A DNA stretch of 64,000 nucleotides from Phlebiopsis flavidoalba. Its lineage: Eukaryota > Basidiomycota > Agaricomycetes > Polyporales > Phanerochaetaceae. A program made the translations under genes and the position numbers. The notes under the pieces were generated by a model, which made no database searches, had not been told where the DNA came from, and worked only from the letters and a program-made list of their open reading frames with translations. The stretch lies in NCBI GenBank assembly GCA_035772785.1, contig JAOCPU010000017.1, positions 186,001 through 250,000 of the forward strand, in the 5' to 3' direction. Within the stretch, counting starts at the first letter, position 1, and every line of letters begins with the position of its first letter. Shown here in pieces: positions 46,973 through 58,305 of this stretch.

Positions 46973-49076
46973 TCCGAATGTTGTCCTGTCAATTTCGTGC
47001 ATGCTGCCACACACGACACCCAGAAGCTCGCAATGGAGACCGAGATGCAAATTGACGGGCATCCTAGGGATCTCTAAACCAATTATGCAGCCATCAAGAG
47101 CGGAGAGGCTCCTGATCCCGGGCAGTAAGGGACAGCGCATGTGTAGATTCGGTGGATGGACGAGTAGAATTCTGCAAGGAGATGACGTAACGCGTGCGAA
47201 CCAGTTTTCTCTGCACGGCGGGCGACCCGACGATCACCGCGGGATACGCGTGGCGTCAGTCCATGCAACCCACCACGCGCCGCACGTCCAGACACAGTGG
47301 ACGGAGCAGATGACGGCACGCCCTGGGCGGAAACAGGGGGACTGAATGGGACCATCACGGAGTGCAGAGGCGGGCTCGCTCGTCCTCGGGTTTCTTATGT
47401 CGCAGCTGTTGAGTACGTGAGACCTTGCGGCTTATGGGATGGTCGCCGTACGTACGTTTCTCCTCGCTTGTGTATGTCGTTAGGGTGTTGCTCTGAGCAG
47501 GGTTGGGTCCACAGTGCTATAGCGGTTCGTTCCCGTTGGTGCCGTCGCCCACGCTCTCTGAGCAGTAGGCTGGATAGATAGCGTCCGAGGCAGAGCAGCC
47601 AGAAAGCCAGCCAGCGGCGTCGACGTGCGTCCTGCCGCCACCGTGGGCCCTGGACCGTTCGCTAGGCACTGTCTGTGCGGGAGCAGCAGAAACAGGCGAG
47701 TAGGCAGGGTTCGTACCTGCCTGCAGGCACCACGATACGGGCAACGAAGCACTTGAAGCCGCGGCACCGGGTCGGATGTGCACCCGCCCTCCCTCCTCCT
47801 CGGACAGGGCAGTGAGCAGAGTTCAGCCGCACGCAGCAAAACACCCACGGAGCTTCAAGCCTATACGGGAGCTTCGGCTCGCTTTTACCTGACTGCCTAG
47901 CAAGCTTTCGAATACCCTCAGCCAGATCTAAGAGGAGGCTGCCCGGCAAGCAAGCTAATCAAGGACGGTCTGGGCCGGGGACGCGCCCGGGGTCGCGTCG
48001 CCCTACAGGACTGCGCGCCGATCAAGGTTCAGCGAGCCTCTCGCGGACTGAGACCGGGCACGGCGCGCTCTCCGATCGAGGGACTCTCCCCAGGCTGTAT
48101 GTCCTCTGTCTCTCTGTCTGTCCGTCGCGAGGGTTTTGTCTATCGCAAGAGTCCCCTGTCGCAAGCCGCGTAGGGGCTGTGGCTGCCGGCCGTCGCAAGC
48201 GAGGAAGGGCCGTTGCATTCACCGATAGCGACAGAGAGCGATCCCGTATAGATGCTTTGGTGGACTAGACAGGAGGAGCGAGACGGACGGCGAGTCGAAA
48301 CGCGGACATCTGAATGTACAGTTCCCCCGCTGCTGGCCTCCTGGCGCACTCGCCTCGGGCTCGGGGGCGCGCGCCTTATCGGTGTGCCGCGCGTGGCCTC
48401 GTTCGCATCAGGGGAGAGGGCTAATCTCCCCTTTTGTCCTTGGGTGTCTGCGTTCAGCGGGACGGTCGTTGCGAGCATCACGACGGCAGCATTGCAGCTG
48501 GCCGGCAATGTGCCGAGGGTCTGAGTTTGGTTGTGTGGGTGTGCTGCGCAGCATAGTTGCCCGCCGGCCTGGCAGTATTGCGAGTGTTGCGTTACGCGCG
48601 CAAGCCAGCCGCTTCAGAGATGGGGCCGCTGCTAAGGCTGCGGCGGGGGAGTTGGTGTTTCCGTGTTCGGTTAGGCAGCTTCTGGTGTGATATCTTGTTG
48701 TGTGTGATATAAAATGCTGGGCCCCGGCCGCCAGCCCCCCCCCCATGCGCTCGAGTGCGTGGTGCTGTGTGCGCACGCGATCGGGTGTGCACCTGTACAG
48801 TAACAATGTTGAGCCCCGGCTCGCCTCTGACGGCGGGTGCGGTTTTCTGCGACGCAACCTATAGGGCAGGAGTAAGAGTAGGCGGGCGATCGAGGCGTGG
48901 CGCAGTTGTGTCGCCGGACTCTCACGGAGCACGCACCTGATCCTACGTACAAGATGGCGAATTAGCAAAGAGCAGGAGGAGAGAGACTGATGTGGGGCGT
49001 AAGCCCAGTAAGCCCGCACGGCGCGTCAGCGGCCTGTCTTATGACCCATATTCCGTAGGTCCCTAGCCCTGTCCAG

Positions 49077-49086
49077 GGTATATAAG
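49077..49086 (+). promoter_or_regulatory. TATA-like box without assigned gene
   Basis: GGTATATAAG in a GC-rich context, downstream of a short palindrome-like CCTGTCCAGG. A good TATA match, but no convincing coding exon follows within several hundred bases. It could drive a non-coding or undetected small transcript. Confidence 0.35.
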
Positions 49087-50138
49087 TCCAGCAGCTGGAT
49101 GGCCCCCTGGCCAGCCCAGATCCGCGTTCCGGAGTGTCGATGCGCGGGAGGCGTCCTGCAAATGAACAGGGAAATCCAGAAGGAAGACCGCATGCGGTAA
49201 TATCCTTAGCTCGAGGGGGCGCCTGGCACGATTCAAAGCGTGCAATCAGTGTCGGTGACGGGATGCACCGGGTCACGAATTCGGCACGCAGGTGCGCGCA
49301 AGGCCACGCGGGGGGCCTGATAGTCGCTGTGCTGCTTGCGGAGGGCCCCGCCGCGCGTGGGCCGTTTTGGGCCGCCGATGGCACAATGCGCGGGCGTGGG
49401 GTCATAAGGCAAGGGCCGACAACGGCACAAAGGGTCGGCAGAAGCGCCGACAACGGACGGTGCTCGACCTGTGCGCGCGGAGGCTGCTGAGTGTCGTGGC
49501 GGGAGGCTGGTTCTCACGGCGGGCGCGGTTGCGTTACCCGGGGCGCCTGTGCCCGATTCGGTGTGTGGCCGGCGTGAGGAACGGAGACGGAGCCCCAAAC
49601 GGGGCAACGGGCGGTCCATTGTCAATTTTCGACCGTGGCGGTCCCTTTTTTATTTTTTCGCGTCCGGCTATTCGGCTGTGGATAGACGTTGTAGCCAACC
49701 TCCTGTGCGTTGTGGCCCAGCTCGGTGTGAGTCAGTGGCTGGTGGCCGTTGTCCAGAGGCGTTATAAGGTCGCCGCTGCTGCTGCTGCTCGACGCTATCC
49801 CCTGCTGCACCCAGCTCTCGCACCCGCCTCGACGCTGCCACGCCTGCTCCGCCTGCCGCAAAGGAACAACTGGGTGAGTGTTTCTTATCGCGTTCTGGAA
49901 GGCGCACTGGTCCTTGGCGAGCATCCGCCGGATCAGAAGTCCCTCGAGACCGAGGCAGGCCGAGCGCGCTGGCGAAATCTTTTTCTCGGCCCCTATTTGT
50001 CCCTGTTTGCACGCGGGCGTATCGCGTGGGGGTTGGCTGCTGGTGCAAATGTCCCGGATATGGCAGCGGTCTATTGGGTGGCCGATTGATTTTCCTACGA
50101 TCATGCTTGCCTTGTAGGGCGCATGCGCTATTGGGCGA

Positions 50139-50147
50139 TTTATATAC
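50139..50147 (+). promoter_or_regulatory. TATA box of the small gene at 50238
   Basis: TTTATATAC about 90 bp before the ATG at 50238, followed by a pyrimidine-rich leader (50155-50235) typical of fungal promoters with strong transcription starts. Confidence 0.5.
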
Positions 50148-50237
50148 TAACGTTCGACCTCCCCTGCCCCACAGACTTTGTCGCCAGACGCCTCCCGTCG
50201 TCGTCCCCCTCCCCCACCCCCGCCCTCCGTTCTCGCC

Positions 50238-50503
50238 ATGGCCACAGTCAGCGGTCCCTCGGTTGCTCGCCACCCCTCGCCCTTCCGCCGGGCCACCAAA
50301 ATCGCACGGCAAGGGCAGGCCCCGTCCCACCACAGCTCAGCGGTACGTGCGCCACGCCTCTGCCTCTCCTGGCCCTCCTCCCGCCGGACGCTCATCTGCT
50401 CCCCTCCTCCCGTCTGCAGCCCGACCCTTTCTATGGCCATGAAGAGACCGCCAAGATCTGTGCCCACTTCGTGCGCACCTCTTTGCCTGGCCGCTTGTCC
50501 TGA
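50238..50503 (+). CDS. start of a Pcl-like cyclin gene, apparently truncated
   Basis: A clean two-exon reading frame: ATG at 50238 with a TATA box about 90 bp upstream, exon 1 of 35 codons (MATVSGPSVARHPSPFRRAT...), a 77-bp intron with GTACGT donor and CTGCAG acceptor (50343-50419), and exon 2 PDPFYGHEETAKICAHFVRT before a TGA at 50501. The block FYGHEETAxxCAxFVTxLFxCP resembles the region just before the cyclin box in basidiomycete Pcl/Pho80-type cyclins, which partner the Pho85 kinase. Shifting one base after VRT restores HLFAWP-like sequence, but I find no cyclin box (expected next, starting like KLPHFIAYALHRT) downstream. So this is either a real small protein, a frame-broken start of a cyclin with the rest lost, or a misassembly. 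Family call is tentative. Confidence 0.42.
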
Positions 50504-53500
50504 GCAGCCGCCCAGTCCGGCCTTCCGACCGCTCCGAATCCGCCGCACGCCTCGCCGCGCCTCAGACCTATTTTATCTTTATCTGCATATATCGCCGCTC
50601 GCAACACCGGAACAGGCGGGCTGACATACGAAAGCGGGACCTATCAGTCGGCCGCTCCTTATAGCTTTTGTTGGCAAGCACGGGCCTAAAGTCCAGCTCT
50701 TCCTCTGTTTGCTTGTCCGCGCCTGCCGCGTGCGCTCGGGTGGGCTCTTCTGTGCGCTATCCGTGGTGCTGATTCTATCTTGTCGGGTCCTCTTTTGTAT
50801 GGTTATTTGTCTCGGCTCGAGCAAGTGTCATTCTGCTGACGTACTGCGTGTAGGCTCGAACAGTAGTCCTGGTCCATTCGTACGTGCGACAGTGCATGTT
50901 AGGCGCCTTTGGCGTCGAGAATCCAACTTTCCTGATATGGAGGCGATGCGAATGTCGCCTCCTAACCGTCGAGTGGCACGGCTATTCTTACCTGATCGTG
51001 TGAGTCGATCTCAATTTCATGTCTCGTTGTGTCATCGAGTATTCCGTGGAAGTGCTGTCGCTTGTGACATAGAATTTGAGATCGTCAGGGCCCCGACATA
51101 TGTCCTTCTCCCGTAACAAAGCCCGCCATGTTCTCTTTCTCGTTCTTTCCTTCTCCATGGATGACGCCTCCACGACGCCCTACAGAAGCACCGCGCCGCC
51201 GACCACGCCCTTCGTCACGGGCCGCGGCTCCAGCCAGCTCGCGCCGCAAAGACGCGCGGCGCCCCGCCGTCTCCGCCCGCCGATCATCGCCGAGCGTGGC
51301 CCGCGGCCCGCCGCACACCGATGCGAGACATGTACCTCACCCTCACCCCGTCGCGCGCTCGCCGGACCGCATGCCGCCGACGCCCGAGGCGAGCAGCAGG
51401 GCGTCGAGCACGGAGCCCCGCCTCGTCCTGCTCTGTGGCCGCCGACGCCTGCCCGGCGCGCAGGAATTCTTCCTCCAAGATCGCGGCGACCCGCCCGACG
51501 CGGACCAATGCCCCTGCTAATCCCGCACATCGGACCACCACCACCACAAGCACTTACTCCGCAAGCAGCAGTCGGGGCGCCAGCGCGCCTCCCCCGCGCC
51601 CCGCCGTCCCCCAGCGCAGTGCGCAGGCCAAGTGCGATCTGTCGCGTTCGCGGCGTCGCCGGATGTGTAGACATCGCGGGCGCGTGCGCAGGGGGGAGTG
51701 CGGCGGTGAGAGCAGTTTTAGTTGCCCCAGACCCCGTGCGGTCGCGCTCCCTTGGTTGTCTCATACTTTATTTTACTCTCTCTCTCTCCCATCCGCAGGC
51801 GCACGGGCCTGGAGCTGCTTCCATCTCTACTCGCTTTTTTTTCCTTGTTGCTCGCTCACCTCTGCCTATCGCGACGCACATCTTGTCGATCTCCTTTTTT
51901 CTCTACGCAACTGGTTGTTCGCACGCGCGCTGGCCCTACATTTTCAACCGCCCTGCATCGTCCCCCGTGCACGCATTCAAAGACGCATGCGCCCTCATGG
52001 ACCCCCACTGCACTTATGCACTGGTTCTCTTCATTTCCTTGCGATGAGTTTCACCCTTTTTTATTATACACCCCCACCCACGATATACCACCTACAAGAC
52101 TACCTAATGCACTTGGGACCGTGGGCAGGACGGGGCTCCTCACTCTCATACAATCACGCCAGGGTTCAATATATTTTGTATTTATAGCTCTATTCACAGT
52201 TGTATATGCTTATGCGGGAACCAGGACAATGAAATGGAAACGAAAGAGTATATAACATCGCATCCCCTGTAGGGTTGGTCGGAACTCGCTTTGTGTCCTC
52301 CAAACATGAGCAGTCTGAAACCTTCGTCGTTTGACCCTCTGCCCAGCCGTAAATCCGTGTCATGCGCACAAGCGCGTGGCCAGGCGTTTGGCACCCACCG
52401 AAAATCCTTGGCTGCTGGCAGCTAGCTGCTATCCAGCACACCCTTGCCATCAAAACTCGCACCACTTGTGCCTAGATAGCTCTCATTTGCTCACCGGGGG
52501 GGGGAAGCAGTCAAGGATATGCACTCTCACATCACACTCTCACCCACAAGTGACCGGGCAGTGTACGACACGCTACCAACACTCCGCACTCAGATTCGTG
52601 CGTGCGCAGTGCCCCCTCCGCGCCTGCAATTGCTGCGACACTGGCCGGGCCTCCTCCAGAGTGCAGGCATCACCACCGGACTAGGCGGCATCCAGCACTA
52701 TCTGTTTTATGCAACTGGGCGGGTAGCGTGGCGAGGGCTCGCGCTCGGGCTGGAGGCCCGGTATCGCCACGCGCCATCGCGCATGATGCGAGGGCCCGCC
52801 TCGCCGGGGTGTACATATGATAAAGTCGGGGGGTTTGGATAGGTCGGCGGGGTGCATAGGTCGCTTTGTCTACCCTTTGTCTACCACTGTCTACCTTGTT
52901 CAGACTCCAGAACCTACTGACGACGCGACGCGACTAGGTGCAGAACCGAACAGCGGCGACGCAGTGCTCCGGCGCGCGCCATCACGCCCGCACTTCGCTT
53001 TCCTCCCAGTCACAAGAATGCAGACTATATTTCCGCCGGGGCCCAGATCTCGCGCGTCGCAGGCTCGGTGTCGTGTCAGTCCATGGTGCGGTGCGGGCAT
53101 CATGCATCAGAGCCCAGTCGTGGTCGCCCTGGATGCGCGCGGTGCGTGTCGCTGATGCCTCCCGACGCGCCCGCAGGGGGACCGCCTCTGCATTATTATT
53201 GTGGGCTTCTGTGCGAGTGCGTGATTGACGTAAGATTTAAATTAAATGGTGGGGGCACGTTGTGGCCTGCAGGCACGCCGCTATCACGACGCTTACTGTT
53301 TTGCAATTTCGCGAGCGTTTTTAGCCTTTTTGTGTGGGCGTTCCTGGTGCTTGTACAAGACGAGTAAGAGGGAGGCTTGTTTGTTTCCGCGCGGACCTTG
53401 GCTTGATGACGGCCGTGCGTGGCTGATAACCTACGACGCGTGCATCAGCGACGCTACGAGGGCGGCAGCGTTGGGCAGCTCTTCGGCCGAGTGTACGAGC

Positions 53501-53958
53501 CTCGTTGCGGATTACTTGCGTCCTGGGAAATGATAGAGCGCACCTGACCGCGTTTCTTCTCGCTGAACCTGCAATCGCGCTGCCATCGCCCTGCTCGCTT
53601 CGCACTGACAACGCGCAGGCAGGGGACAACGACGCACTCACCCGCACCCAGTACGCTCGCGCGAGAACGGCACAATGAGCACGCACACCTCGCGCAGCGG
53701 CGCGCGCCGCGTTTTCGTGATCCAGCATACGATGGCGTAGCACCCGCAAGCGCCACACGCCGCGGGCAGCTGCTCGCACAGCGCAGACCGGTCTGTCTCT
53801 GACCACGACGAGCAGCGAGCACATGGCGTGCTCACACCCCCTATCATCCCTTCTTTCTGCATCTGAATGACCCCCCCCGCGTATTTATGCGCGATAGCCT
53901 GCCTCGCGCCCTCCACACCCTCTCTTCACTCAACACCCGGCCCTAACATCACAGCAAG
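50504..53958. other. GC-rich stretch without assigned gene
   Basis: Large overlapping frames at 51076-52187 (up to 323 codons) are Arg/Pro/Ala-rich in all three plus frames and on the minus strand, as expected of GC-rich non-coding or disordered-coding sequence. One plus frame from 51158 (MDDASTTPYRSTAPPTTPFV) could be a Ser/Thr/Pro-rich C-terminal region related to the preceding cyclin-like start, but this is speculative. A nine-G run is at 52496-52504. Near-repeated GGAGGCGA...TCGCCTCC sequence at 50938-50962 could form a hairpin. Confidence 0.35.
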
Positions 53959-55404
53959 ATGGTCGCCGCGCCCGCGCCCTACCCCACCGCCCTCGCGCGC
54001 TTCAACCCCGTCGACCAGACCGCACACATCGGCACCGCCTTCCCGGCAGACGTGCAGCTCTCCGCGTGGCTGTCCGCGCCGCCGGAAGAGGGCGACGCGC
54101 TGCTGCGCGCGCTCGCGCGCCTCGTCGCGCACCGCGGCGTCGTGTTCTTCCGCGGCCAGGACCTCGCACTGCCCGCGCAGAAGGAGCTCGCGCGGCGCCT
54201 CGGCGCGCTGGGCGGCCGCCCCGCAGAGAGCGGGCTGCATGTGCACCCGATCTCGGAGAGCACGCCGGAGCTGGGCGCGGAGACGTCGGTGATTTCGAGC
54301 ATGGGCGGGATTGCGCGCGCGGGGTATGTCCCGAATGTGCGCGCGAGCAATGGGTGGCATTCGGATATTACGTTTGAGCCTGTGCCGTCCGACTTTGCGG
54401 TATGTCGCGCGGAACTGCTGTACCAGAATCGCCACTGAGGTGTGTCAATGCACAACAAAGATCCTCAAAAATGCACCACGATCCCGAACGAAAAGGGTGC
54501 GCTCCGTGGACACTGCTCAATACGTCACTGACCCTATCTCGCCATGCAAGGTCGCGGCGACACCCTGGAAGCACTTCCCACCAACACTATCCTAACACCA
54601 AACCAGCGGATACGTAAAGGCCTCAACAGGACCTCGACCCCTCTCGCCCCCGCGCTTGAGCACGCTTACTGGACGGCCTCGATCAGCTGAACACCGACGG
54701 GAAACTTTCTTCCTCGAGGTCCGTCCCCTCCCCCTCACTGCACACGCGCCCCGCTGACGTTCGCAGGTCCCAGACGGCAACAGCAGGCAACGGCAGTTGC
54801 CTGAAATCCAAGCGAACCGCGGGCACCGCTGAATACCGGCCTCCGACCTCACGCGCACGATTCTCAGTACGGCTGCTTTCTTTCCTCATAAGGAGATAAC
54901 AGCAGTTGACGTCTCACCAGCCACGTTCGTCCGCCACCGCACCCCATCAAGGGGTACAAATCGCTCGTTCAGTCATACCGCCGGGGTGCTCTCTGTATCC
55001 TCTCTCCACTGAGCAGCGAAGAATGATGACATTGGAGTGAAACTGTGAGGTTCAAAAAAACGCCATCGTGGAAGCTTGCACCACCACGAAACGAATCCAC
55101 CGAACGCTAGTCGAGATACCTCTTCCGGCACGTCGCGGAGAACCACGACTCCAGAAACGGGTGCGCTACACGTGGGGCCAGGACGACGTCGCCGATCTGG
55201 GACAACCGCGCGACGTTCCACACTGCCACGTGCGTCCCCTTCCCTTCCTTCTTGCCCCGCTTTGTGTGTGCTGATGGAGTGTATTGACGTAGGAACGATT
55301 ATGCGGACCACAGACAGGGCAACCGCGTCGTGGGCATTGGGGAGAGGCCGTATTTTGATCGGGCGAGTAGGAGTCGGAGGGATGAGCTCAAGTTGGCGTT
55401 CTAA
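53959..55404 (+). CDS. TauD-type Fe(II)/2-oxoglutarate dioxygenase
   Basis: This family hydroxylates taurine or related sulfonates (or other small substrates) with 2-oxoglutarate and O2. Exon 1 (53959-54399, 147 codons, uninterrupted) begins MVAAPAPYPTALARFNPVDQ, contains LVAHRGVVFFRGQDL and ISSMGGIARAGYVPN, and ends NGWHSDITFEPVPSDFA at a GTATGT donor. His134 and Asp136 of WHSD are the first two iron ligands. Later exons, read with base shifts, give HPIKGYKSL (near 54945), RYTWGQDDVA (near 55165), then DNRATFHTA-like sequence with the distal His (near 55215). A final exon begins near 55290 and gives GNRVVGIGERPYFDRASRSR RDELKLAF, with the 2-oxoglutarate-binding Arg, and TAA at 55402-55404. 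The region 54400-54900 probably holds introns plus a poorly preserved exon. Substrate is not proven; fungal paralogues are diverse. Confidence 0.82.
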
Positions 55405-55894
55405 TACTAAGGAGACTATTGGATTGTATGTATTATAAGGAGAAATGGAATGTATGTGTAATAAGACGATGTGTGGGATCGTGATTATGTGGGCAGCTGA
55501 GGATGTCGCTGCGAGGTGCGAGCGCGTGGGTATGTGAGAATGCGAGCAATCTCGACAGGGCTCTGCTTCTATCCCCTACTCTCGCCATGCGGCTAACAAT
55601 GCTCGTGCAAACCAACACCTCACACGCTCAAACTGTTCTGAGCAGCAGAAACGACAAACGCAACGACAAGGTCGCGAGAGTCTTCTTTGCTGGTTCATCC
55701 TTACTCGTGGGAGCAGATGGTCGAGGAACCACAAAGTCACGTACGGTTTGAGTAGACGCCTATGCAACTCAAGATCTAACCGGTGAGTAGAGCGTAGAAA
55801 AGGATGCTTTGTGACGATACCAGTGTTATAGATACAAATATAATTTAAAGCCTGTTGTGTTAAGGAGTACGGCTATAGACCGTTGCTAACACAA
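55405..55894. other. convergent intergenic region
   Basis: Between the 3' ends of the TauD-type gene (plus) and the amino-acid transporter (minus). AT-rich toward 55830-55890, otherwise no feature; probably two 3' UTRs. Confidence 0.45.
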
Positions 55895-57753
55895 CTAAAA
55901 CACTTTTTGACCATTAAAGTCGATGATGATGCTCTTCACCGAGGCCTGAAGACACCAAATGAGCATTCGCACAGCGAGATCGAACGAGAGCACGCACGTA
56001 TGACCCCGCAACGAGGATATAAAACCCAAACGCAATAATCCCATAATTCAGCACCGTCTCCGCACTGCGCGCCGCGCCCGCCCATCCGCTTCGCCCCGGG
56101 GTAGAGCTGCAGGTACGCCATGCCCCAGAATATGAACCCGAACCAGCCGTCAAAGAGCGAGCTCATGAGGCTGAGCATGTCCGAGAAGAACGGGATCACC
56201 TCCGCGATCACGAACGCGCCGACCCACGTCGCGCCGACGATCCCCGCCCACGCGGCCCACCCCAGCACCGTGTTCGAGTGCCGGTGCTTCGACTCGCGGA
56301 AGAGCCGGAAGAACACGAAGCGGGAGCTCACGGACTGCGAAGGGGTGTTAGTGGAGTAGGGGGAGGGGGGAGGGGGTGCGTACGGAGTAGAGGGAGCCGA
56401 GGAAGATGATTGTGGGGATCGCGAATGAGAAGGCGATCTTTTTGTACACTGGTTGGAGGCTGCCGAAGGCAGGGGCGGTCATGTACTGGTTACCTATGAG
56501 CGCATCAGTTAATGCCTCGAATCTTTGTTGGGATACACGTAACGACGAAAGTGATACATCAAAGCGCCGCAGAGAGTAAAGACCACAATCTCGGCGATGG
56601 TGACGGCCAGACCAGAGCGCTGTAAATTATGTGAGGGCGGGCGATATCCAGTGACGGAAAAACGTCTAGCTAACCCTTGGGGAAGTCTCTGGGGTTCTTC
56701 ATCTCCGCAATGAACTACCAGGTCGTGCGTGAGTCATGTTTTCCAAGGGATAGCACAAGCGCGTACCGAAGGTAATGTAATCTGACCGACAAACGTGTAC
56801 GTGATGTTCAAGAACGCGGACATGCCTATCCACTCGATTAGATTTACGGATACCCTGGATCAAACGCAAACCATACCCGCGACGTAAGTGGTACCCGGTA
56901 CAGGCAACCTCGTGACAAGAGGCTCCTGCCCAACGATGTAGCCGAACGGATGGTCCTGGATTCCAGCAAAGATGATGGCGAGCAGCACGGCGATACCCAT
57001 CGTCACCGCGCTGAATATCCGAGGCCGCTGAGCTGGCTCAGAGGACGCGGCAAGCTGATGAAGAGAAGCATATTACGGCTGTCACGACGCTCCAGACGAC
57101 GTGTGCAAGCGGCATTTCCGTCTGTTAGTGTGTTGAGAAGCTTCGCGCCGACGAGACAATGCAGCGCTGGACATCTCAGTCAAGGGTCGTATTCAAAACG
57201 CTAATATGCCGTGACGTACCCTGGATAAACGTGTTGTTGAGGATGAAGAACACGGCGGTGATGTTGTACGCGAGCTGCGAGCCGCCAAAGAGCATCTTGC
57301 CGATATCGCAGACATCCCGGATTTCTGGATGCTTCAGGCAGAACCGCCAGAGGATGAGCGACGTGTACTGCACGCTCGCCGCGACTGCGATCGTAACGAT
57401 GATCCCTGGCGCCATTCCGAGGACAGAGAAGGACCTGGCGGACGGTGAGCCATCATCGCGCGCATGCGTGAAATCTTACGCACCATGGGAAAGACAAGAT
57501 AGCGAGACAGATGTACTCTGAGAACAGGAGACCTGCGGTCTGCGAGACGCGTCTCAGCCAAAGTCGGGAACGCAAGTGATTGTATGCGCACCTTTTGCCA
57601 TGAACACGTCCTGTACTTGATAGCATGCTCGCTCTCCTGCACAATCTGCGTCCCCAATGAACTTCTCCGCGTCCGACGACGCGTCTGTGTGTTGCTTGAT
57701 AGCGACGCCTCATCCGCAAACTTTGCCGTCTTCTCGTTGATGCTCTGTGTCAT
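55895..57753 (-). CDS. amino-acid transporter (AAAP / Aa_trans family)
   Basis: A multi-pass proton-coupled amino-acid permease. The start at 57753 opens MTQSINEKTAKFADEASLSS, a hydrophilic N-terminus ending ESEHAIKYRTCSWQK, where the membrane part begins: TAGLLFSEYICLAILSFPW, MAPGIIVTIAVAASVQYTSL, ILWRFCLKHPEIRDVCDIGK, MLFGGSQLAYNITAVFFILN, HPFGYIVGQEPLVTR-like sequence near 56940, FLNITYTFVGQI, FIAEMKNPRDFPK, and near the end SSRFVFFRLFRESKHRHSNT, GIVGATWVGAFVIAEVIPFF and a last helix YGIIAFGFYILVAGSY. A final short exon after a GTGCGT...TTCAG intron gives ASVKSIIIDFNGQKVF and TAG at 55895. The IKYRTCSWQKT and QYTSLxLWxF blocks are typical of fungal neutral amino-acid permeases of this family. 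About eight introns interrupt it. Substrate unknown. Confidence 0.82.
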
Positions 57754-58305
57754 CTTCGTCCGATCGTCGTGGTCGTAAATTCGTGAACGACCGTGATGGG
57801 TATCACCGGGGACACACTCGAGGCCCAAAATCCATATCTTGCTTTTATACCAAGCACACTGCGAGGCCCAAGAAAGATGGGGGGCACATCGGCATGCGAG
57901 CAAGCAGACGCTTGATGATGTGCAATGACGAGAGAGGCTTTGCGGGATCAAATGTGCACTCCAATTTCACAGACCACCATGCTGTACCATCATGCGTGAG
58001 GATTCATGTGGACTAGCACAGCGGCTGTTTGTAACGTCAAAAAAAATCGTGGGACGAACGTCGAGCCCTGGCGAGGAGGCAAAAAAGAGCGGGAGAAACA
58101 CAGCGCGGGTGAGCGTTTAGGGAAGCAAGGCCTTTTTCGCAATCGGCCCTGGAAATGAGCACAACTTCGGCCTGATGGCGTCTTCGGGGCGCCCTGATGC
58201 GCCCCTCCGGCCACAATTGCGGCGGGACGTGTGAGCCTCAAGGTAGCCCAGACGATCTTGGCGAAACTCCGCTCTCGACTTGCGCCGTCCAGTCTCGACT
58301 GTCGC
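57754..58305. other. intergenic, no gene seen
   Basis: Separates the transporter start from the 3' end of the GNAT gene, both on the minus strand. It has a few A runs (58038-58046) and no convincing frame; it should hold the transporter promoter. Confidence 0.4.

Larger units (their letters stand above)
44579..50237. other. GC-rich gene-poor stretch
   Basis: No gene recognised over 5.6 kb. Open frames on both strands are numerous but match the effect of high GC content, with Arg/Pro/Ala-rich translations and no consistent frame. The stretch holds TATA-like motifs (46201-46208, 46849-46855, 49077-49086), a 26-bp tandem repeat (46921-46972) and a dispersed element with copies at about 45587-45705 and 46839-46911. 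It could be old repeat, long non-coding transcription units or decayed genes. Confidence 0.4.

Noticed and set aside
51076..52187. Open frames up to 323 codons in all three plus frames
   Set aside because: Simultaneous long Arg/Pro/Ala-rich frames on both strands are expected from GC-rich sequence; no domain or splice support.
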